This document shows, one piece after another, positions 52,901 through 61,932 of a stretch of 64,000 nt of DNA (position 1 is its first letter; each line of letters opens with the position of its first letter). Under the pieces are notes generated by a model. The model ran no database searches. It was not told where the DNA came from and saw only the letters and a program-made list of their open reading frames with translations. The position numbers and the translations under genes were made by a program. Source of the stretch: Candidatus Gastranaerophilales bacterium (lineage in GTDB: Bacteria > Cyanobacteriota > Vampirovibrionia > Gastranaerophilales > Gastranaerophilaceae); contig CALUXX010000001.1 in NCBI GenBank assembly GCA_944324845.1, positions 434,001-498,000 of the forward strand, read 5' to 3'.

Positions 52901-53724
52901 TCACTACCATTATTATCAATAGTAATGTCACCTCTACCATGGTTAATCATTTTTCCTTGAACATCAACGCCTGCTATTGAATCAGCTTGTCTTGAAACTA
53001 TCGTAATACTTCCATTATTACTTTTATATGATGTATTTTGTGTATTTACTAATTGATTGAACAAAGTTTCTGCTTGAGCATGTGAAGTTAAAGCTGCAAG
53101 TTTAGTTTCGTTTACCCCCGCAATAATACCTGCATCTTTTGCTACTGTAATCTTTCCACCACGCAATTCAACATCATTTGCTGCAATAACTTTACCGTTT
53201 ATGCTAATTACTTGACCACCATTTGAATTAGCTAAACCTGATAAATCTTTTCTTGGATTTGCGACATAATCTTCGTAATCAGAAGTTTTAGGAGTATAAA
53301 CACTCAAAGAGCCAACATTCAAAACTCCTGATGCCCCTACGACCATACCTTTTGGAGATACAAAAACTGCTTTTCCATCATAAAAATTACCATCACGCAT
53401 TGTATTTATCAGACCATTTACATTTATCTGATTTTCTACAAGGTTAACAAAGGTGTTAATATCTTTATCTCCGTATTGGAATATTAAATTTGCAACATCT
53501 CCCTTATCAAGAGTAAAATCTTTATATTTTCTATACCCAATATCGGTGTATTGGCCATTATCTTTTATTATTGCAGTTGGGTTAATATTATAAACCCCAT
53601 CAACTCCTTGAACATTTGTTATATTAGTTGCAAGCGCAGATAACATCATACTTTGATTTGTAATAAACAATGATGTTAATACTGCAGTTACCAACTTTTT
53701 AGGTCTTTTATTGCGGGTGGTCAT
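49909..53724 (-). CDS. Giant surface adhesin: TPS/haemagglutination domain, Asp-X repeat, PilZ
   Basis: A 1271-residue protein; start at 53724 (MTTRNKRPKK) after AAAGGA. Signal peptide about 1-32. Residues about 33-160 are a TPS / filamentous-haemagglutinin N-domain (VSPKGMVVGASGVLNVGSLS), followed by beta-helix-like repeats to about 740 (GDITIDNNGSDGVNI). Residues about 756-1129 are Asp-X dipeptides (DT, DI, DV, DL). The C-terminal 105 residues form a PilZ domain with RxxxR (R1166, R1170) and DxSxxG (1193-1198). A cytoplasmic-type sensor on an exported protein is odd. No TpsB transporter is in the window. Confidence 0.85.
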   Translation of the reverse strand: MTTRNKRPKKLVTAVLTSLFITNQSMMLSALATNITNVQGVDGVYNINPTAIIKDNGQYTDIGYRKYKDFTLDKGDVANLIFQYGDKDINTFVNLVENQINVNGLINTMRDGNFYDGKAVFVSPKGMVVGASGVLNVGSLSVYTPKTSDYEDYVANPRKDLSGLANSNGGQVISINGKVIAANDVELRGGKITVAKDAGIIAGVNETKLAALTSHAQAETLFNQLVNTQNTSYKSNNGSITIVSRQADSIAGVDVQGKMINHGRGDITIDNNGSDGVNISGISYNTYEDTNITNTGSKGVNIKGLVTTGNNANIDSKSSNVTIGDNSSNNNYVTAGNDINIDVQNGSILNYGVEKTLLKAGGNLDMNVQNGTIGLPVQQGACSGSGCTGIGPKDEGSRDFTKSINANVEGTVSAQTSGSKSGGLVINYASIGNDMKIDKIKADGRVILTVDDDFGDSNNGTRYDMINASSSSSFANVEGWGLSLISNGNIGSKGDKLTFNQTKGDTYAMDALANESIYIKALADDKNQVNKVCTMIAREGDLDAEFGGNTTINNVTAEGDLRIVTRGTNLTINNLGHIVDSSVTPSDYFGTRTYGQNDGGYMGADYRDEVLPNSVVLKALDINKSLRPNGTNLDGYYAYADSSVRVSNAVIDKGTVDITADRIYANGIAVDFGRNGYTKVADSSTSKMVGTTEIPTGHAVRPEDVEEIGRSKYDRNYYYHPGDGDGVFDGEQSDVDDDDNVVDATPLELEDEKPGDTDTDNDIDTDTDTDLDIDTDTDTDTDTDVDTDTDTDTDIDIDTDTDTDTDVDTDTDIDTDTDTDTDTDIDTDTDTDTDIDIDTDTDTDTDTDTDTDVDTDTDVDTDTDVDTDTDVDTDTDVDTDTDVDTDTDVDTDTDTDIDTDTDVDTDTDIDIDTDTDTDIDVDTDTDIDVDTDIDTDTDTDVDIDTDLDSDTDIDTDTDTDTDDDIPDKEPDFGDTDTDADTDVDTDTDIDVDTDIDTDTDIDIDTDLDSDTDLDTDTDIDTDDDIPDKEPDLGDTDTDTDVDTDTDIDIDTDIDTDTDIDVDTDNDSDSDADSDIDTDIDIDTDTDLDTDTDIDTDTDVDTDTDVDTDSDNDTDNDIDIDTDLDTDTDTDDDIPDLPPPTYDRVDGSLLYIQRKIDMSGLSAVDKRQYMRYRVFDNANPVTMETGNGVEGLLDISRDGISIKRTNEIKVGDVIPVHIGYGDIDIKADVEIVSTNASRAGAKFVNLDESTANKILFLNMLLDDVSKFSAYAN
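50335..51459 (-). repeat. Asp-X dipeptide-coding repeat, nested 6-bp and 18-bp units
   Basis: About 1.1 kb of degenerate 6-bp units (GAT plus ACx, ATT, GTx or CTx on the minus strand) encode Asp-X. Near-identical 18-bp units (VDTDTD) run from about 51079 to 51181, and a pure 6-bp tract from about 51176 to 51206. All units are multiples of three, so length changes keep the frame. Two copies of DDIPDKEPD and one of DDIPDLPPP interrupt it. Confidence 0.9.
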
Positions 53725-53772
53725 ATAAAATCCTTTCATTTCACGAAATAAAAATTACACATATCGCTAATC

Positions 53773-53802
53773 AATATATCTATTCTATTAAGAACATATC
53801 AA
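53773..53802 (-). promoter_or_regulatory. Putative adhesin promoter
   Basis: On the minus strand TTGATA (53797-53802), 18-bp spacer, TATATT (53773-53778), about 50 bp before the start codon. Confidence 0.4.
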
Positions 53803-53905
53803 AATGTAAGGTATTATTACATTTCATTAAGACATGACTTAGAACATATTTGGTAAATTAACACCCGTAAATATTTTTTGTTGCTAGTTTGTTAAAAATA
53901 TTTAA

Positions 53906-55363
53906 TTATTCTTGGTAATTAATTAAACGTCTAACACACAAATAATAGAATCCATAGAAAAATCCTAATATTATTACCATTTGAATTACTCCCGGTATAG
54001 GAACGTTAAAGAATTTCAACAAAAATACTAAAATTGAAGAAGGTATAAATGTTACGATAAGCCTTAATATCATTCGTTTTGGAAGTCTTACACTTAAACC
54101 TTTAACCACAATAATTACACTTAAAAGCCAATACAAAAGATTTGTTAATAAAGTCGCAAGCCCTACACCAACAAGTCCCATTTTAGGAATAAGAATAATA
54201 TTCAAAGCAATACCCACTATACCTGATATAAGTTTTATAACAAGTCCTATATGGGTTTTATTTGCCAAGTGATATTGAAGAGTAGTGTAATCAGCTAAAG
54301 CAATAAAGAATACACCAAATGAAAAATACGGAACTAATATACTAGCTTCATACATATTAGGATTAGATATAAACAAATGAGTATAATCTACATTATAAAT
54401 TGAAATTACAATAATTACAGGTAAGGAAACCAATAAATAATACCCCAAAAACCTGGAAATAATCGGACGAACATCAACTTTAGCCTCATACATATTTATA
54501 ATTCGAGGAATTGCCGCAACCGTAATCATTGCAAATAACGTCAACAGAATAGACATAGTAAGCCCATATCCTGCACCTACTAAAGCAGCCTTTGAAAACC
54601 CGCTTATACTGTTCATAATAAACTTATTACTTTGAGTAATAATCCAAGCGCTTAAAGATGTAGCCGCAATAGGAACTCCATATTTCACGATAGGAAGAAT
54701 TGAACTCCATTCAATTTTTTGGAATTTGAACACTTTTAAAATTTCACTCTGATACAAAAGCAACATGTCAATTAAAGTAATAGAAATTCCCATACTTAAA
54801 AGAATTGATGCTGCGCCCATATGCATACATTTTGCAAGATAAATAGCCAACAAAATTGTAGCAAACTGATTTAGAATAGTTGTTATTGTATAGGACACAG
54901 GCTTAAGCTGTGCTCTTAGAATTTGTGAAAGCAAAGCTCTTATTGCAACAGGAATTATAAGAAAAAGAACTGCAAGAAAATACTTGAATGGAACATGAAA
55001 AAGAGTATATAAACTATCTTTAAACAAAAGTCCCAAACCAAACATTAACAACATATTTATCGTCAAAATAGTAACCAAAGTTGTGACATATTTAGGAAGA
55101 TCATCCATCAACTGGTGATGTCTAAAAAATCTTAAACCAGACATCCCAACCCAATCTGAAAAAATTATACATAAAAAAGAAAGCATCGCGATCGAAATAG
55201 TATACAGCCCATACTGTTCTTGAGAAAACAAACCCGTATATATTGGAACTGTAACCATATTTCCAAGCATACCGCATAACTTTGAAGGTGCATACTTAAT
55301 CATATCAGTAAATATGCCTTTAACTTCTTTTTCTTCCAGCTCTCTATTTTCTATATATTCCAT
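53906..55363 (-). CDS. Oligosaccharide flippase family membrane protein
   Basis: A 485-residue polytopic membrane protein (about 12-14 helices) of the MOP superfamily, polysaccharide biosynthesis (Wzx-like) type. The N-terminal YAPSKLCGMLGNMVTVPIYT and GLFSQEQYGLYTISIAML segments are characteristic. Likely to move lipid-linked sugars across the inner membrane. It follows rimO by 13 bp on the same strand. No glycosyltransferases are next to it, so its substrate is not evident. Confidence 0.82.
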   Translation of the reverse strand: MEYIENRELEEKEVKGIFTDMIKYAPSKLCGMLGNMVTVPIYTGLFSQEQYGLYTISIAMLSFLCIIFSDWVGMSGLRFFRHHQLMDDLPKYVTTLVTILTINMLLMFGLGLLFKDSLYTLFHVPFKYFLAVLFLIIPVAIRALLSQILRAQLKPVSYTITTILNQFATILLAIYLAKCMHMGAASILLSMGISITLIDMLLLYQSEILKVFKFQKIEWSSILPIVKYGVPIAATSLSAWIITQSNKFIMNSISGFSKAALVGAGYGLTMSILLTLFAMITVAAIPRIINMYEAKVDVRPIISRFLGYYLLVSLPVIIVISIYNVDYTHLFISNPNMYEASILVPYFSFGVFFIALADYTTLQYHLANKTHIGLVIKLISGIVGIALNIILIPKMGLVGVGLATLLTNLLYWLLSVIIVVKGLSVRLPKRMILRLIVTFIPSSILVFLLKFFNVPIPGVIQMVIILGFFYGFYYLCVRRLINYQE

Positions 55364-55376
55364 AAATCCTCACTTA

Positions 55377-56681
55377 TTATATAACTTCTCCAAACAAATC
55401 GTATTCATCAGATCTGGTTATTTTAACATTTTCAATATCACCCGGAACAACCTGTCTTGATGCTGAAGCATACACAACTCCATCAATTTCAGGAGCATCA
55501 TGTTCTGATCTTAAAATAACAACACCATCATCTGTATAACCTTCAACTATACAAGGTAATACTTGGTTAATATATTTTTGATTTGATTCAAGTGAAATAT
55601 TTTGTTGTAATTCCATCAACCTATCGCGTCTTTGTTTTTTTATTTTTGCAGGTAAATGCCCCTTTAATTTGTCAGAATATGTACCTTTTTCTCTTGAATA
55701 TTCAAAAGCTCCCATTCTATCAAATTTTACATCTTTAACAAAATTATAAAGATGTTCAAATTCTTCTTCTGTTTCCCCAGGATAACCGACAATCAATGAT
55801 GTTCTAACTGTAACATTTGGAATTTTTTGTCTTATTTTACTTACTAACTCTCGATAATCCATAACAGGACGTCTCATTGACTCCAAAACCCGTGGATGAG
55901 AGTGCTGAAGAGGTATATCAACATATTTAACAACTTTATCCAACCTCGCAATTGCATCAATTAATTCATCAGTCATTTGTGTTGGATAAGCATACATAAT
56001 ACGAATCCAAGATAAATCTTCAATCTCATTCAATTTTTCCAACAACGCAGGTAAGGCTTGTCTATGGTACAAATCTAACCCATAAGATGAAGTATCTTGA
56101 GCTATTAAAATAATTTCCCTTACACCTTTTTCAACAAGACCTTCAGCTTCTTTTACAATATTTTCAATCGGACGAGAAATATATTTTCCGCGTAATTTTG
56201 GGATAATACAATATCCACACTGATAATTACATCCTTCACCAATTTTCAAATACGAACTTGCACCCATTGTTATCTGTTGTCTTTCAATATCTTCAAGATA
56301 ATGATACTCAGGCTTTTCGCTAATTATACTTTCATACTCGCCATTATTTTCCAAATTATCAATAATTTTTATAATATCTTGAATATTAGAAGTCCCAATC
56401 ATCCCGGAAAGTTCAGGAATAGCTTCTTTTAACTCTTGTTTATGTTTTTGAGGAAGACAACCTGCAACAATAACTTTCTTGCCTTCATCGACCATTTGCA
56501 AAATACTTTGAACAGATTCTTTTTCAGCATCGTGAATAAAAGAACAAGTATTCACAATAACAACATCAGCATCTGTTTCATCCAACGTAATTTGATGACC
56601 TTTTTTAGCCAGCAATCCTAATATTAACTCAGAATCAACAAGATTCTTTGCACATCCATGATTTATAAGCGCTATTTTCAT
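55377..56681 (-). CDS. rimO: Ribosomal protein S12 methylthiotransferase RimO
   Basis: A 434-residue MiaB/RimO methylthiotransferase. N-terminal UPF0004 cysteines (HGCAKN, NTCSFI, GCLPQ) bind one cluster; the radical SAM cysteines are CNYQCGYC (CxxxCxxC). A TRAM domain ends the protein. The CAKNLVDSE signature and KLRGKYISRP mark it as RimO rather than MiaB. It modifies an Asp of S12. Upstream of the flippase, same strand. Confidence 0.95.
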   Translation of the reverse strand: MKIALINHGCAKNLVDSELILGLLAKKGHQITLDETDADVVIVNTCSFIHDAEKESVQSILQMVDEGKKVIVAGCLPQKHKQELKEAIPELSGMIGTSNIQDIIKIIDNLENNGEYESIISEKPEYHYLEDIERQQITMGASSYLKIGEGCNYQCGYCIIPKLRGKYISRPIENIVKEAEGLVEKGVREIILIAQDTSSYGLDLYHRQALPALLEKLNEIEDLSWIRIMYAYPTQMTDELIDAIARLDKVVKYVDIPLQHSHPRVLESMRRPVMDYRELVSKIRQKIPNVTVRTSLIVGYPGETEEEFEHLYNFVKDVKFDRMGAFEYSREKGTYSDKLKGHLPAKIKKQRRDRLMELQQNISLESNQKYINQVLPCIVEGYTDDGVVILRSEHDAPEIDGVVYASASRQVVPGDIENVKITRSDEYDLFGEVI

Positions 56682-56752
56682 TACATACCCTTTTTGCTAA
56701 TTTTAGCATTAATTGTAAAATTTTACCTGAATATTAAATTTTATTGACTTTT

Positions 56753-56769
56753 TGTTATAAAATACAGGT
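56753..56769 (+). promoter_or_regulatory. Extended -10 box 8 nt before the U32 gene ATG
   Basis: TGT followed by TATAAA (56756-56761), then ATACAGGT and the ATG at 56770. Almost the same sequence and spacing as at ribE (ATAAAGGT). Confidence 0.5.
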
Positions 56770-58539
56770 ATGAAAACTGTAGAATTATTAGCTCCTGCAA
56801 AAAATTATGAAACCGCAATCGCAGCTATAAATAGCGGCGCAGACGCAATATATATCGGTGCGAGCGATTTTGGAGCACGCAAAAATGCACCTAATTCACT
56901 CGAAGATATTGAAAAACTTGTAAAATTTGCTCATAAATTTTATGTAAAAGTTCATGTAGTCATTAATACAATTCTTAATAATGAAGAATTAAAACAAGCA
57001 ATAGAATTGATTAAAAACCTATATAATATTGACGTTGACGCCATAATTATACAGGATATGGGACTTGTGAAAGCAGCTATAGAAAGAAAAATTCCGCCAA
57101 TTCCTCTGCATGCAAGCACACAATGCAATAACAGAACACTTAAAAAGGCTAAGTTTTTCGATACTTTAGGCCTCTCAAGAGTAATACTTGCAAGAGAGTT
57201 ATCAATAGAGCAAATTAAAGAAATATGCCAAAATACATCCTGCGAAATTGAAACCTTTATACACGGAGCACTTTGTGTATCCTATAGCGGACAATGTTAC
57301 TTTTCTTATAATAATGGCGGAAGATCTGCAAATAAAGGTGAGTGCGCGCAACCTTGCAGAATGAAATACTCTTTAATAGATTCTAACGGGAAATACATAT
57401 TAAAAGACAAATACCTGCTTTCACTAAAAGATTTTAACGCTTCACAGTATATAGAAGACCTGATAAATGCAGGAGTTAAATCCTTCAAAATAGAAGGTCG
57501 ATTAAAAGATATAAATTATGTTAGAAATGTAGTTGCATACTACAACAATTTAATTAACAAATATGCACAAAGAACATCTTCAGGAAAAGTATTTCTTGAT
57601 TTTGAACCTAATGTTGATAAAACCTTTAACAGAGGTTACACAACTTATTTTCTAAACGGTAGAGAACAATGTTTTAACTTCTTATCACCAAAATCACGTG
57701 GCGAAAAAATCGGAAAAGTAAAGCATATAACTAAATACTATTTTGAAACGGATGCAAAATTACATCCCCAAGATGGAATATGCTATATTCAAGATGGAGA
57801 AATGAAAGGTTTTCTAGTCAATAAAGTAGAAGGTTCAAAAGTCTATCCAAATTCAATGAATGGAATAAAAACAGGAACTATTTTGTATAGGAATTTAGAT
57901 TTTGAATTCGAAAAACAATTAAACAATTCAAAAACCACTCGAAAAATTGGCATAGAAATTGAAATTTCAGAAGGAAAAATTACCATTGTAGATGAAGATA
58001 ACAACAAAATTTCACAACCTTTACCATCCGGAGAACCCCCGAAAAATATAGGTAAAATGAGAGAAAACTTAATTGCCCAATTCAAAAAAACTGGGAACAG
58101 CGATTTTTATGTTAAGAATATTAAAGTTAAAGATGATAATATTCCATTTATGCCAATTTCAGCTATTAACGACTTTAGAAGGGGAATTTTGGATAAATTA
58201 ATAGAAGAAAGACTCAAAAATTATCAAAAAGATACTCAAAAACCTATTCATTACGCGACTTATCCTGATAAGAACATTGACTATCGCGGAAACATATTTA
58301 ATGATGAAGCTCAAAAATTTTATGAAGAATGTAAAGTTTGCTCAACTGAACCTGCTGTAGAATCATTAAGTTATGTTAAATCAGGTGTTGAATTAATGAG
58401 AACAAAACACTGCTTAAAATTTGCAGCAAACCTATGCGGAAAACCTTGTAAACCGCTATTTTTAGTCGATAAAAATCAAACAAAATACCCACTTAAATTT
58501 GATTGTAAAAATTGCGAAATGGTAATTTTGAAACCTTAA
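56770..58539 (+). CDS. Peptidase U32 family protein, RlhA-like
   Basis: A 589-residue U32 protein. The family signature is clear: ETFIHGALCVSYSGQCYFS, then GGRSANKGECAQPCR. These are not proteases but hydroxylation factors for rRNA or tRNA. The length and Cys-rich C-terminus (MRTKHCLKFAANLCGKPC, FDCKNCEM) fit the RlhA (YdcP) type, which modifies 23S rRNA C2501, better than the shorter TrhP. Substrate assignment is an inference. Convergent with the isochorismatase gene 11 bp away. Confidence 0.88.
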   Translation: MKTVELLAPAKNYETAIAAINSGADAIYIGASDFGARKNAPNSLEDIEKLVKFAHKFYVKVHVVINTILNNEELKQAIELIKNLYNIDVDAIIIQDMGLVKAAIERKIPPIPLHASTQCNNRTLKKAKFFDTLGLSRVILARELSIEQIKEICQNTSCEIETFIHGALCVSYSGQCYFSYNNGGRSANKGECAQPCRMKYSLIDSNGKYILKDKYLLSLKDFNASQYIEDLINAGVKSFKIEGRLKDINYVRNVVAYYNNLINKYAQRTSSGKVFLDFEPNVDKTFNRGYTTYFLNGREQCFNFLSPKSRGEKIGKVKHITKYYFETDAKLHPQDGICYIQDGEMKGFLVNKVEGSKVYPNSMNGIKTGTILYRNLDFEFEKQLNNSKTTRKIGIEIEISEGKITIVDEDNNKISQPLPSGEPPKNIGKMRENLIAQFKKTGNSDFYVKNIKVKDDNIPFMPISAINDFRRGILDKLIEERLKNYQKDTQKPIHYATYPDKNIDYRGNIFNDEAQKFYEECKVCSTEPAVESLSYVKSGVELMRTKHCLKFAANLCGKPCKPLFLVDKNQTKYPLKFDCKNCEMVILKP

Positions 58540-58550
58540 CTTAAAATCCG

Positions 58551-59102
58551 CTATTTTATAAGATTTTGAATTTCTTTGAAATTACTATGTTTTGAGGTCT
58601 TTAACAACTCAAATAAAACAACTTCAACAGAAGTAATATAAGCACCATACTGACGCATCAGGGCAATAGCAGTATTATGTTCATTTTCGCAACGACTTGA
58701 AGAAGCATTTTCAACAACATGAACTTCAAAACCTTCTTTTAACAAATCTTGTACTGTTTGAAGAAGACAAATATGAGTTTCTATGCCGCATATAAATATT
58801 TGATTTATACCTTTTGATTTTAATTCTCTAACTTTATTTAAAATATTTTCTTCCAAAAGTGCAGAAAAAGAAGTTTTTTCACTAATATAAACATCTTCAG
58901 AAAAAGACTCGGAAACTTCATTTACAGTATTTCCCAAACCTTTTGGATACTGTTCTGTGACAATAGTATTTATACCCAATATATTTGCAGTTTTTGCAAG
59001 TTTTGCAACATTTTCCGCAACTTCTTTACCTTTATTTGCCGCTTTAACAAGCTTTTCTTGAATATCAATTATTATCAAAGCACTAGTTTCTATATTTAAC
59101 AT
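58551..59102 (-). CDS. Isochorismatase-like cysteine hydrolase
   Basis: A 183-residue hydrolase. The catalytic triad is visible: D13 (LIIIDIQEKL), K76 (ISEKTSFSA) and C112 (CGIETHIC). VTEQYPKGLG is typical of the YcaC-like / nicotinamidase-related subgroup. Substrate unknown. It lies 12 bp downstream of the REC-GGDEF gene on the same strand, so probably in the ftsEX operon. Confidence 0.88.
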   Translation of the reverse strand: MLNIETSALIIIDIQEKLVKAANKGKEVAENVAKLAKTANILGINTIVTEQYPKGLGNTVNEVSESFSEDVYISEKTSFSALLEENILNKVRELKSKGINQIFICGIETHICLLQTVQDLLKEGFEVHVVENASSSRCENEHNTAIALMRQYGAYITSVEVVLFELLKTSKHSNFKEIQNLIK

Positions 59103-59114
59103 AAATTACCTCTT

Positions 59115-60356
59115 TTAATATGCACTACGTTTATATTCGTCTTTTAATTGTTTTAATAATGAAATCAAAAATTTATCAGTTAATTTGTTCAATGCAATTT
59201 CCATTTTGGTATTTTCGGCACTATCCAAACCACTATGATTAATTTCAATTTTAAACTTTGCAAAACCGTTATATCGAAGCACCAATTCACTGTGAATTTT
59301 TTCATTTTTCAAACTAAAAACACATTCTATATTATTTGCGTATTGGCTTACCTCTGTATTTGTTAAATTGGTTTCAAATGTCTTTTGATAACGATAAAAT
59401 ATTGGAGTAATTACATTATCCATTTTATTAACAAAAGCATTTTTAAATAATTTATATTTTTTAGCTTTATGTTCTGATTCATCATCATCTAACCAGGAAT
59501 TCTGAGCATCAATATTATCTTCTAGACAAACAGCCAATACATCATTCTGCACCGCTGAAATCAAACCATCATTAGAATTTTTCTCTAATGTATCAAATGA
59601 TTGAATACCTATTTTAGAAATTCCGGCACGTAATTTATAATTTTCACCCATTTTGTCTTGAATTTTTTGCAATACATTTTTAGTACCAAGCAAATCTATG
59701 TTTGGCAAAATAATATAAAATTTTCCACCCCTTGCAATCGCAACAATATCGTCATTTCTAAGATTAGATTTTAAAGTTCGCGCTAACCGATTAGTTGAAA
59801 CTTTTGTCTTGGTTGATTCATCCAAAGTTAATATTGTAAAAGTTCCATACTTAATCTTTAAGTCATTGGCAAGATCTATAAATACATCTTTTAAATACTT
59901 TTGATGATATAAATCAGTTTTGGTATCAATTACACCTATTTGCTGTAAAAACTTTTGATTTCTAATATTTTCATCTTTTTGCATCCGAAACTTAAAGCAA
60001 TTTACAGCCTTTATCATATAATCATAATCATTTGAATCTATAGATAAATAATCATAAATGCCACTATCATAAGCTTTTAAAATCAATTCCGAATTTATTT
60101 TTTTCAAAACAAGCAAAATTTCTATATTATTATTAACTTGTTTAATATTATTTATTAATTTCAAAGTTGAATTTTCATCATCATCCTCTACCAATATAGC
60201 AAGGCTGAAAAGTGAATCTTTTAATGCAGACTTAATATTTCCATAGGAACAAGTTCTAATATTATCATTCTTACGAAGCAAAACCAGTTTTTCTAAAACT
60301 GATTTCGCAACACTATCGCTATCTGAAATTAAAACTATATTATTGTTATCTATCAT
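59115..60356 (-). CDS. Degenerate receiver-GGDEF-like protein
   Basis: A 413-residue cytoplasmic protein. Residues 1-125 have a receiver-like fold (VVLISDSDSVAKSVLEKL; ILEAYDSGIYDYL-type end) but the phospho-Asp strand reads SLAILVEDDD, without the usual Asp in place. Residues about 145-265 resemble a GGDEF domain: DTKTDLYHQKYLKDVF, DDIVAIARGGKFYIILP (GGDEF replaced by GGKFY) and YKLRAGISKIG. A C-terminal region of unknown type follows. It cannot make c-di-GMP by the normal motif. Starts 6 bp after ftsX. Confidence 0.7.
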   Translation of the reverse strand: MIDNNNIVLISDSDSVAKSVLEKLVLLRKNDNIRTCSYGNIKSALKDSLFSLAILVEDDDENSTLKLINNIKQVNNNIEILLVLKKINSELILKAYDSGIYDYLSIDSNDYDYMIKAVNCFKFRMQKDENIRNQKFLQQIGVIDTKTDLYHQKYLKDVFIDLANDLKIKYGTFTILTLDESTKTKVSTNRLARTLKSNLRNDDIVAIARGGKFYIILPNIDLLGTKNVLQKIQDKMGENYKLRAGISKIGIQSFDTLEKNSNDGLISAVQNDVLAVCLEDNIDAQNSWLDDDESEHKAKKYKLFKNAFVNKMDNVITPIFYRYQKTFETNLTNTEVSQYANNIECVFSLKNEKIHSELVLRYNGFAKFKIEINHSGLDSAENTKMEIALNKLTDKFLISLLKQLKDEYKRSAY

Positions 60357-60362
60357 TAAATA

Positions 60363-61262
60363 TTAAACCCGAAGATGTTTTTTAATACACCAAAAACTTC
60401 CGATTGCACCAAACAAAATACTCATTGAAAACATTACAATAAGCACTATAGCCTGAGCATTAGCAGGAACAGGCATCATAAAGAATTTGTGAACATTATT
60501 CAAACCTGTTTGAACATAATTCAAAGGTACAAGCGCTAACAATGAACCCGTCAAACCATAAAATGCCCCTTGCATAATAAATGGAAATCTAATGTACCAG
60601 TTACTTACACCCATAAGGCGCATAATTTCAATTTCTTCTTTTCTTGATTGGATAACAAGTTGAATTGTATTATTAATAATGGTAATCGTTAATAAGCCCA
60701 TAACACCAATAACAACAAGTGTTATAGTTTTTATAACATGATTTATAAGCTCAATTTTCTTTGCAAGATCTTTGGCATAATTCATATCTTCTACAGAATC
60801 TATTCGTTTTATGTTATAAAATACAACTTCTAAATTTTCAGGCTTATCAACCTTTACACGTAAAGTATCAGGTAATGGATTTTCTACATTTGGCAGGCTC
60901 ATTTCATTTTTTAACCTTGTCCAAGATTCTGCTTTTGGAATCAAGTTAATATTTTCTACATGATCAAACTTTTGAATTTCATTTTTTACAACTGCAGCAT
61001 CTGCACTATTTTTTAAGTAAACAGAAATTTCAAGTGCACTACCTAATTCCTTTGAAAACGATGATATTGAAATCACAGTACGGAAACAAGCTCCAAAAAT
61101 CATTAATATTGCAGCCATTGTTGTAATAATTATAACATTCATCCAGCCTGTTCTAATTATATCACTTAAGGTTTCCATACCCAATCTATATAATATTCTT
61201 AGTTCGCATAGCCATCCCTTTGGAATCTGGCTTTTTACATTTGCTTTAAGATTTTTATTCAT
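60363..61262 (-). CDS. ftsX: Cell division ABC transporter permease FtsX
   Basis: A 299-residue FtsX: one N-terminal membrane helix (about 38-62), a periplasmic domain (about 65-175: SSFSKELGSALEISVYLKNS, DTLRVKVDKPENLEVV), then three further helices with the conserved EEIEIMRLMGVSNWYIRFPF segment. With FtsE it activates cell-wall hydrolases at the division site. Overlaps ftsE by 8 bp. Confidence 0.95.
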   Translation of the reverse strand: MNKNLKANVKSQIPKGWLCELRILYRLGMETLSDIIRTGWMNVIIITTMAAILMIFGACFRTVISISSFSKELGSALEISVYLKNSADAAVVKNEIQKFDHVENINLIPKAESWTRLKNEMSLPNVENPLPDTLRVKVDKPENLEVVFYNIKRIDSVEDMNYAKDLAKKIELINHVIKTITLVVIGVMGLLTITIINNTIQLVIQSRKEEIEIMRLMGVSNWYIRFPFIMQGAFYGLTGSLLALVPLNYVQTGLNNVHKFFMMPVPANAQAIVLIVMFSMSILFGAIGSFWCIKKHLRV

Positions 61263-61932
61263 ATGTACCTGCTTGTATATCTCTTACTATCTGACCTTGA
61301 TCTAATGTAATTACACGTTTTCTGAAATAGTCAACCATTGCGTTATCATGGGTTGAAACAATTACAGTAATACCCCTTTGATTAATTTGATCAAGAATTT
61401 GCATAATTTCCATAGAGTTTTTAGGGTCTAAGTTTCCTGTAGGTTCGTCTGCAATAAGTAAAGGCGGACCATTTACGATTGCTCTTGCAATTCCAACCCT
61501 TTGCTGTTCACCACCTGACAATTCGCTTGGTTTTGCTTTTATTTTATCTGTCAAACCAACGATTTTTAAGGCGCCATGAACCCTAGCATCTATTTCTCTA
61601 CTGCTTATTCCCATTGTACGAATAACATAAGCTACGTTATCATATACTGATTGGTTTTGAAGTAATTTGTAATCCTGAAATACAATTCCCATGCAACGGC
61701 GCAAGTTTGGTATTCTATTTCGTGCAATATTTGCAATATTTAATCCACCTATTGAAATAATACCATTAGTCGGTTTTTCTTCTGCATATAATAGCTTCAT
61801 CAAAGTTGATTTCCCTGCTCCTGAAGCCCCAACTATAAATACAAACTCGCCTGAATGTATTTCTAAATCTATATTTTTTAATGCGTAATTATCATTTTTA
61901 TATCGCTTTGTTACATGTTGAAATGTTATCAT
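61255..61932 (-). CDS. ftsE: Cell division ATP-binding protein FtsE
   Basis: A 225-residue ABC ATPase. Walker A GASGAGKST, signature LSGGEQQR, Walker B LLIADEPTGNLD and the switch His (STHD) are intact. FQHVTKRY at the start fits FtsE. The ATG overlaps the stop region of the transketolase gene by 4 bp, and the end overlaps ftsX by 8 bp. Confidence 0.96.
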   Translation of the reverse strand: MITFQHVTKRYKNDNYALKNIDLEIHSGEFVFIVGASGAGKSTLMKLLYAEEKPTNGIISIGGLNIANIARNRIPNLRRCMGIVFQDYKLLQNQSVYDNVAYVIRTMGISSREIDARVHGALKIVGLTDKIKAKPSELSGGEQQRVGIARAIVNGPPLLIADEPTGNLDPKNSMEIMQILDQINQRGITVIVSTHDNAMVDYFRKRVITLDQGQIVRDIQAGTYE

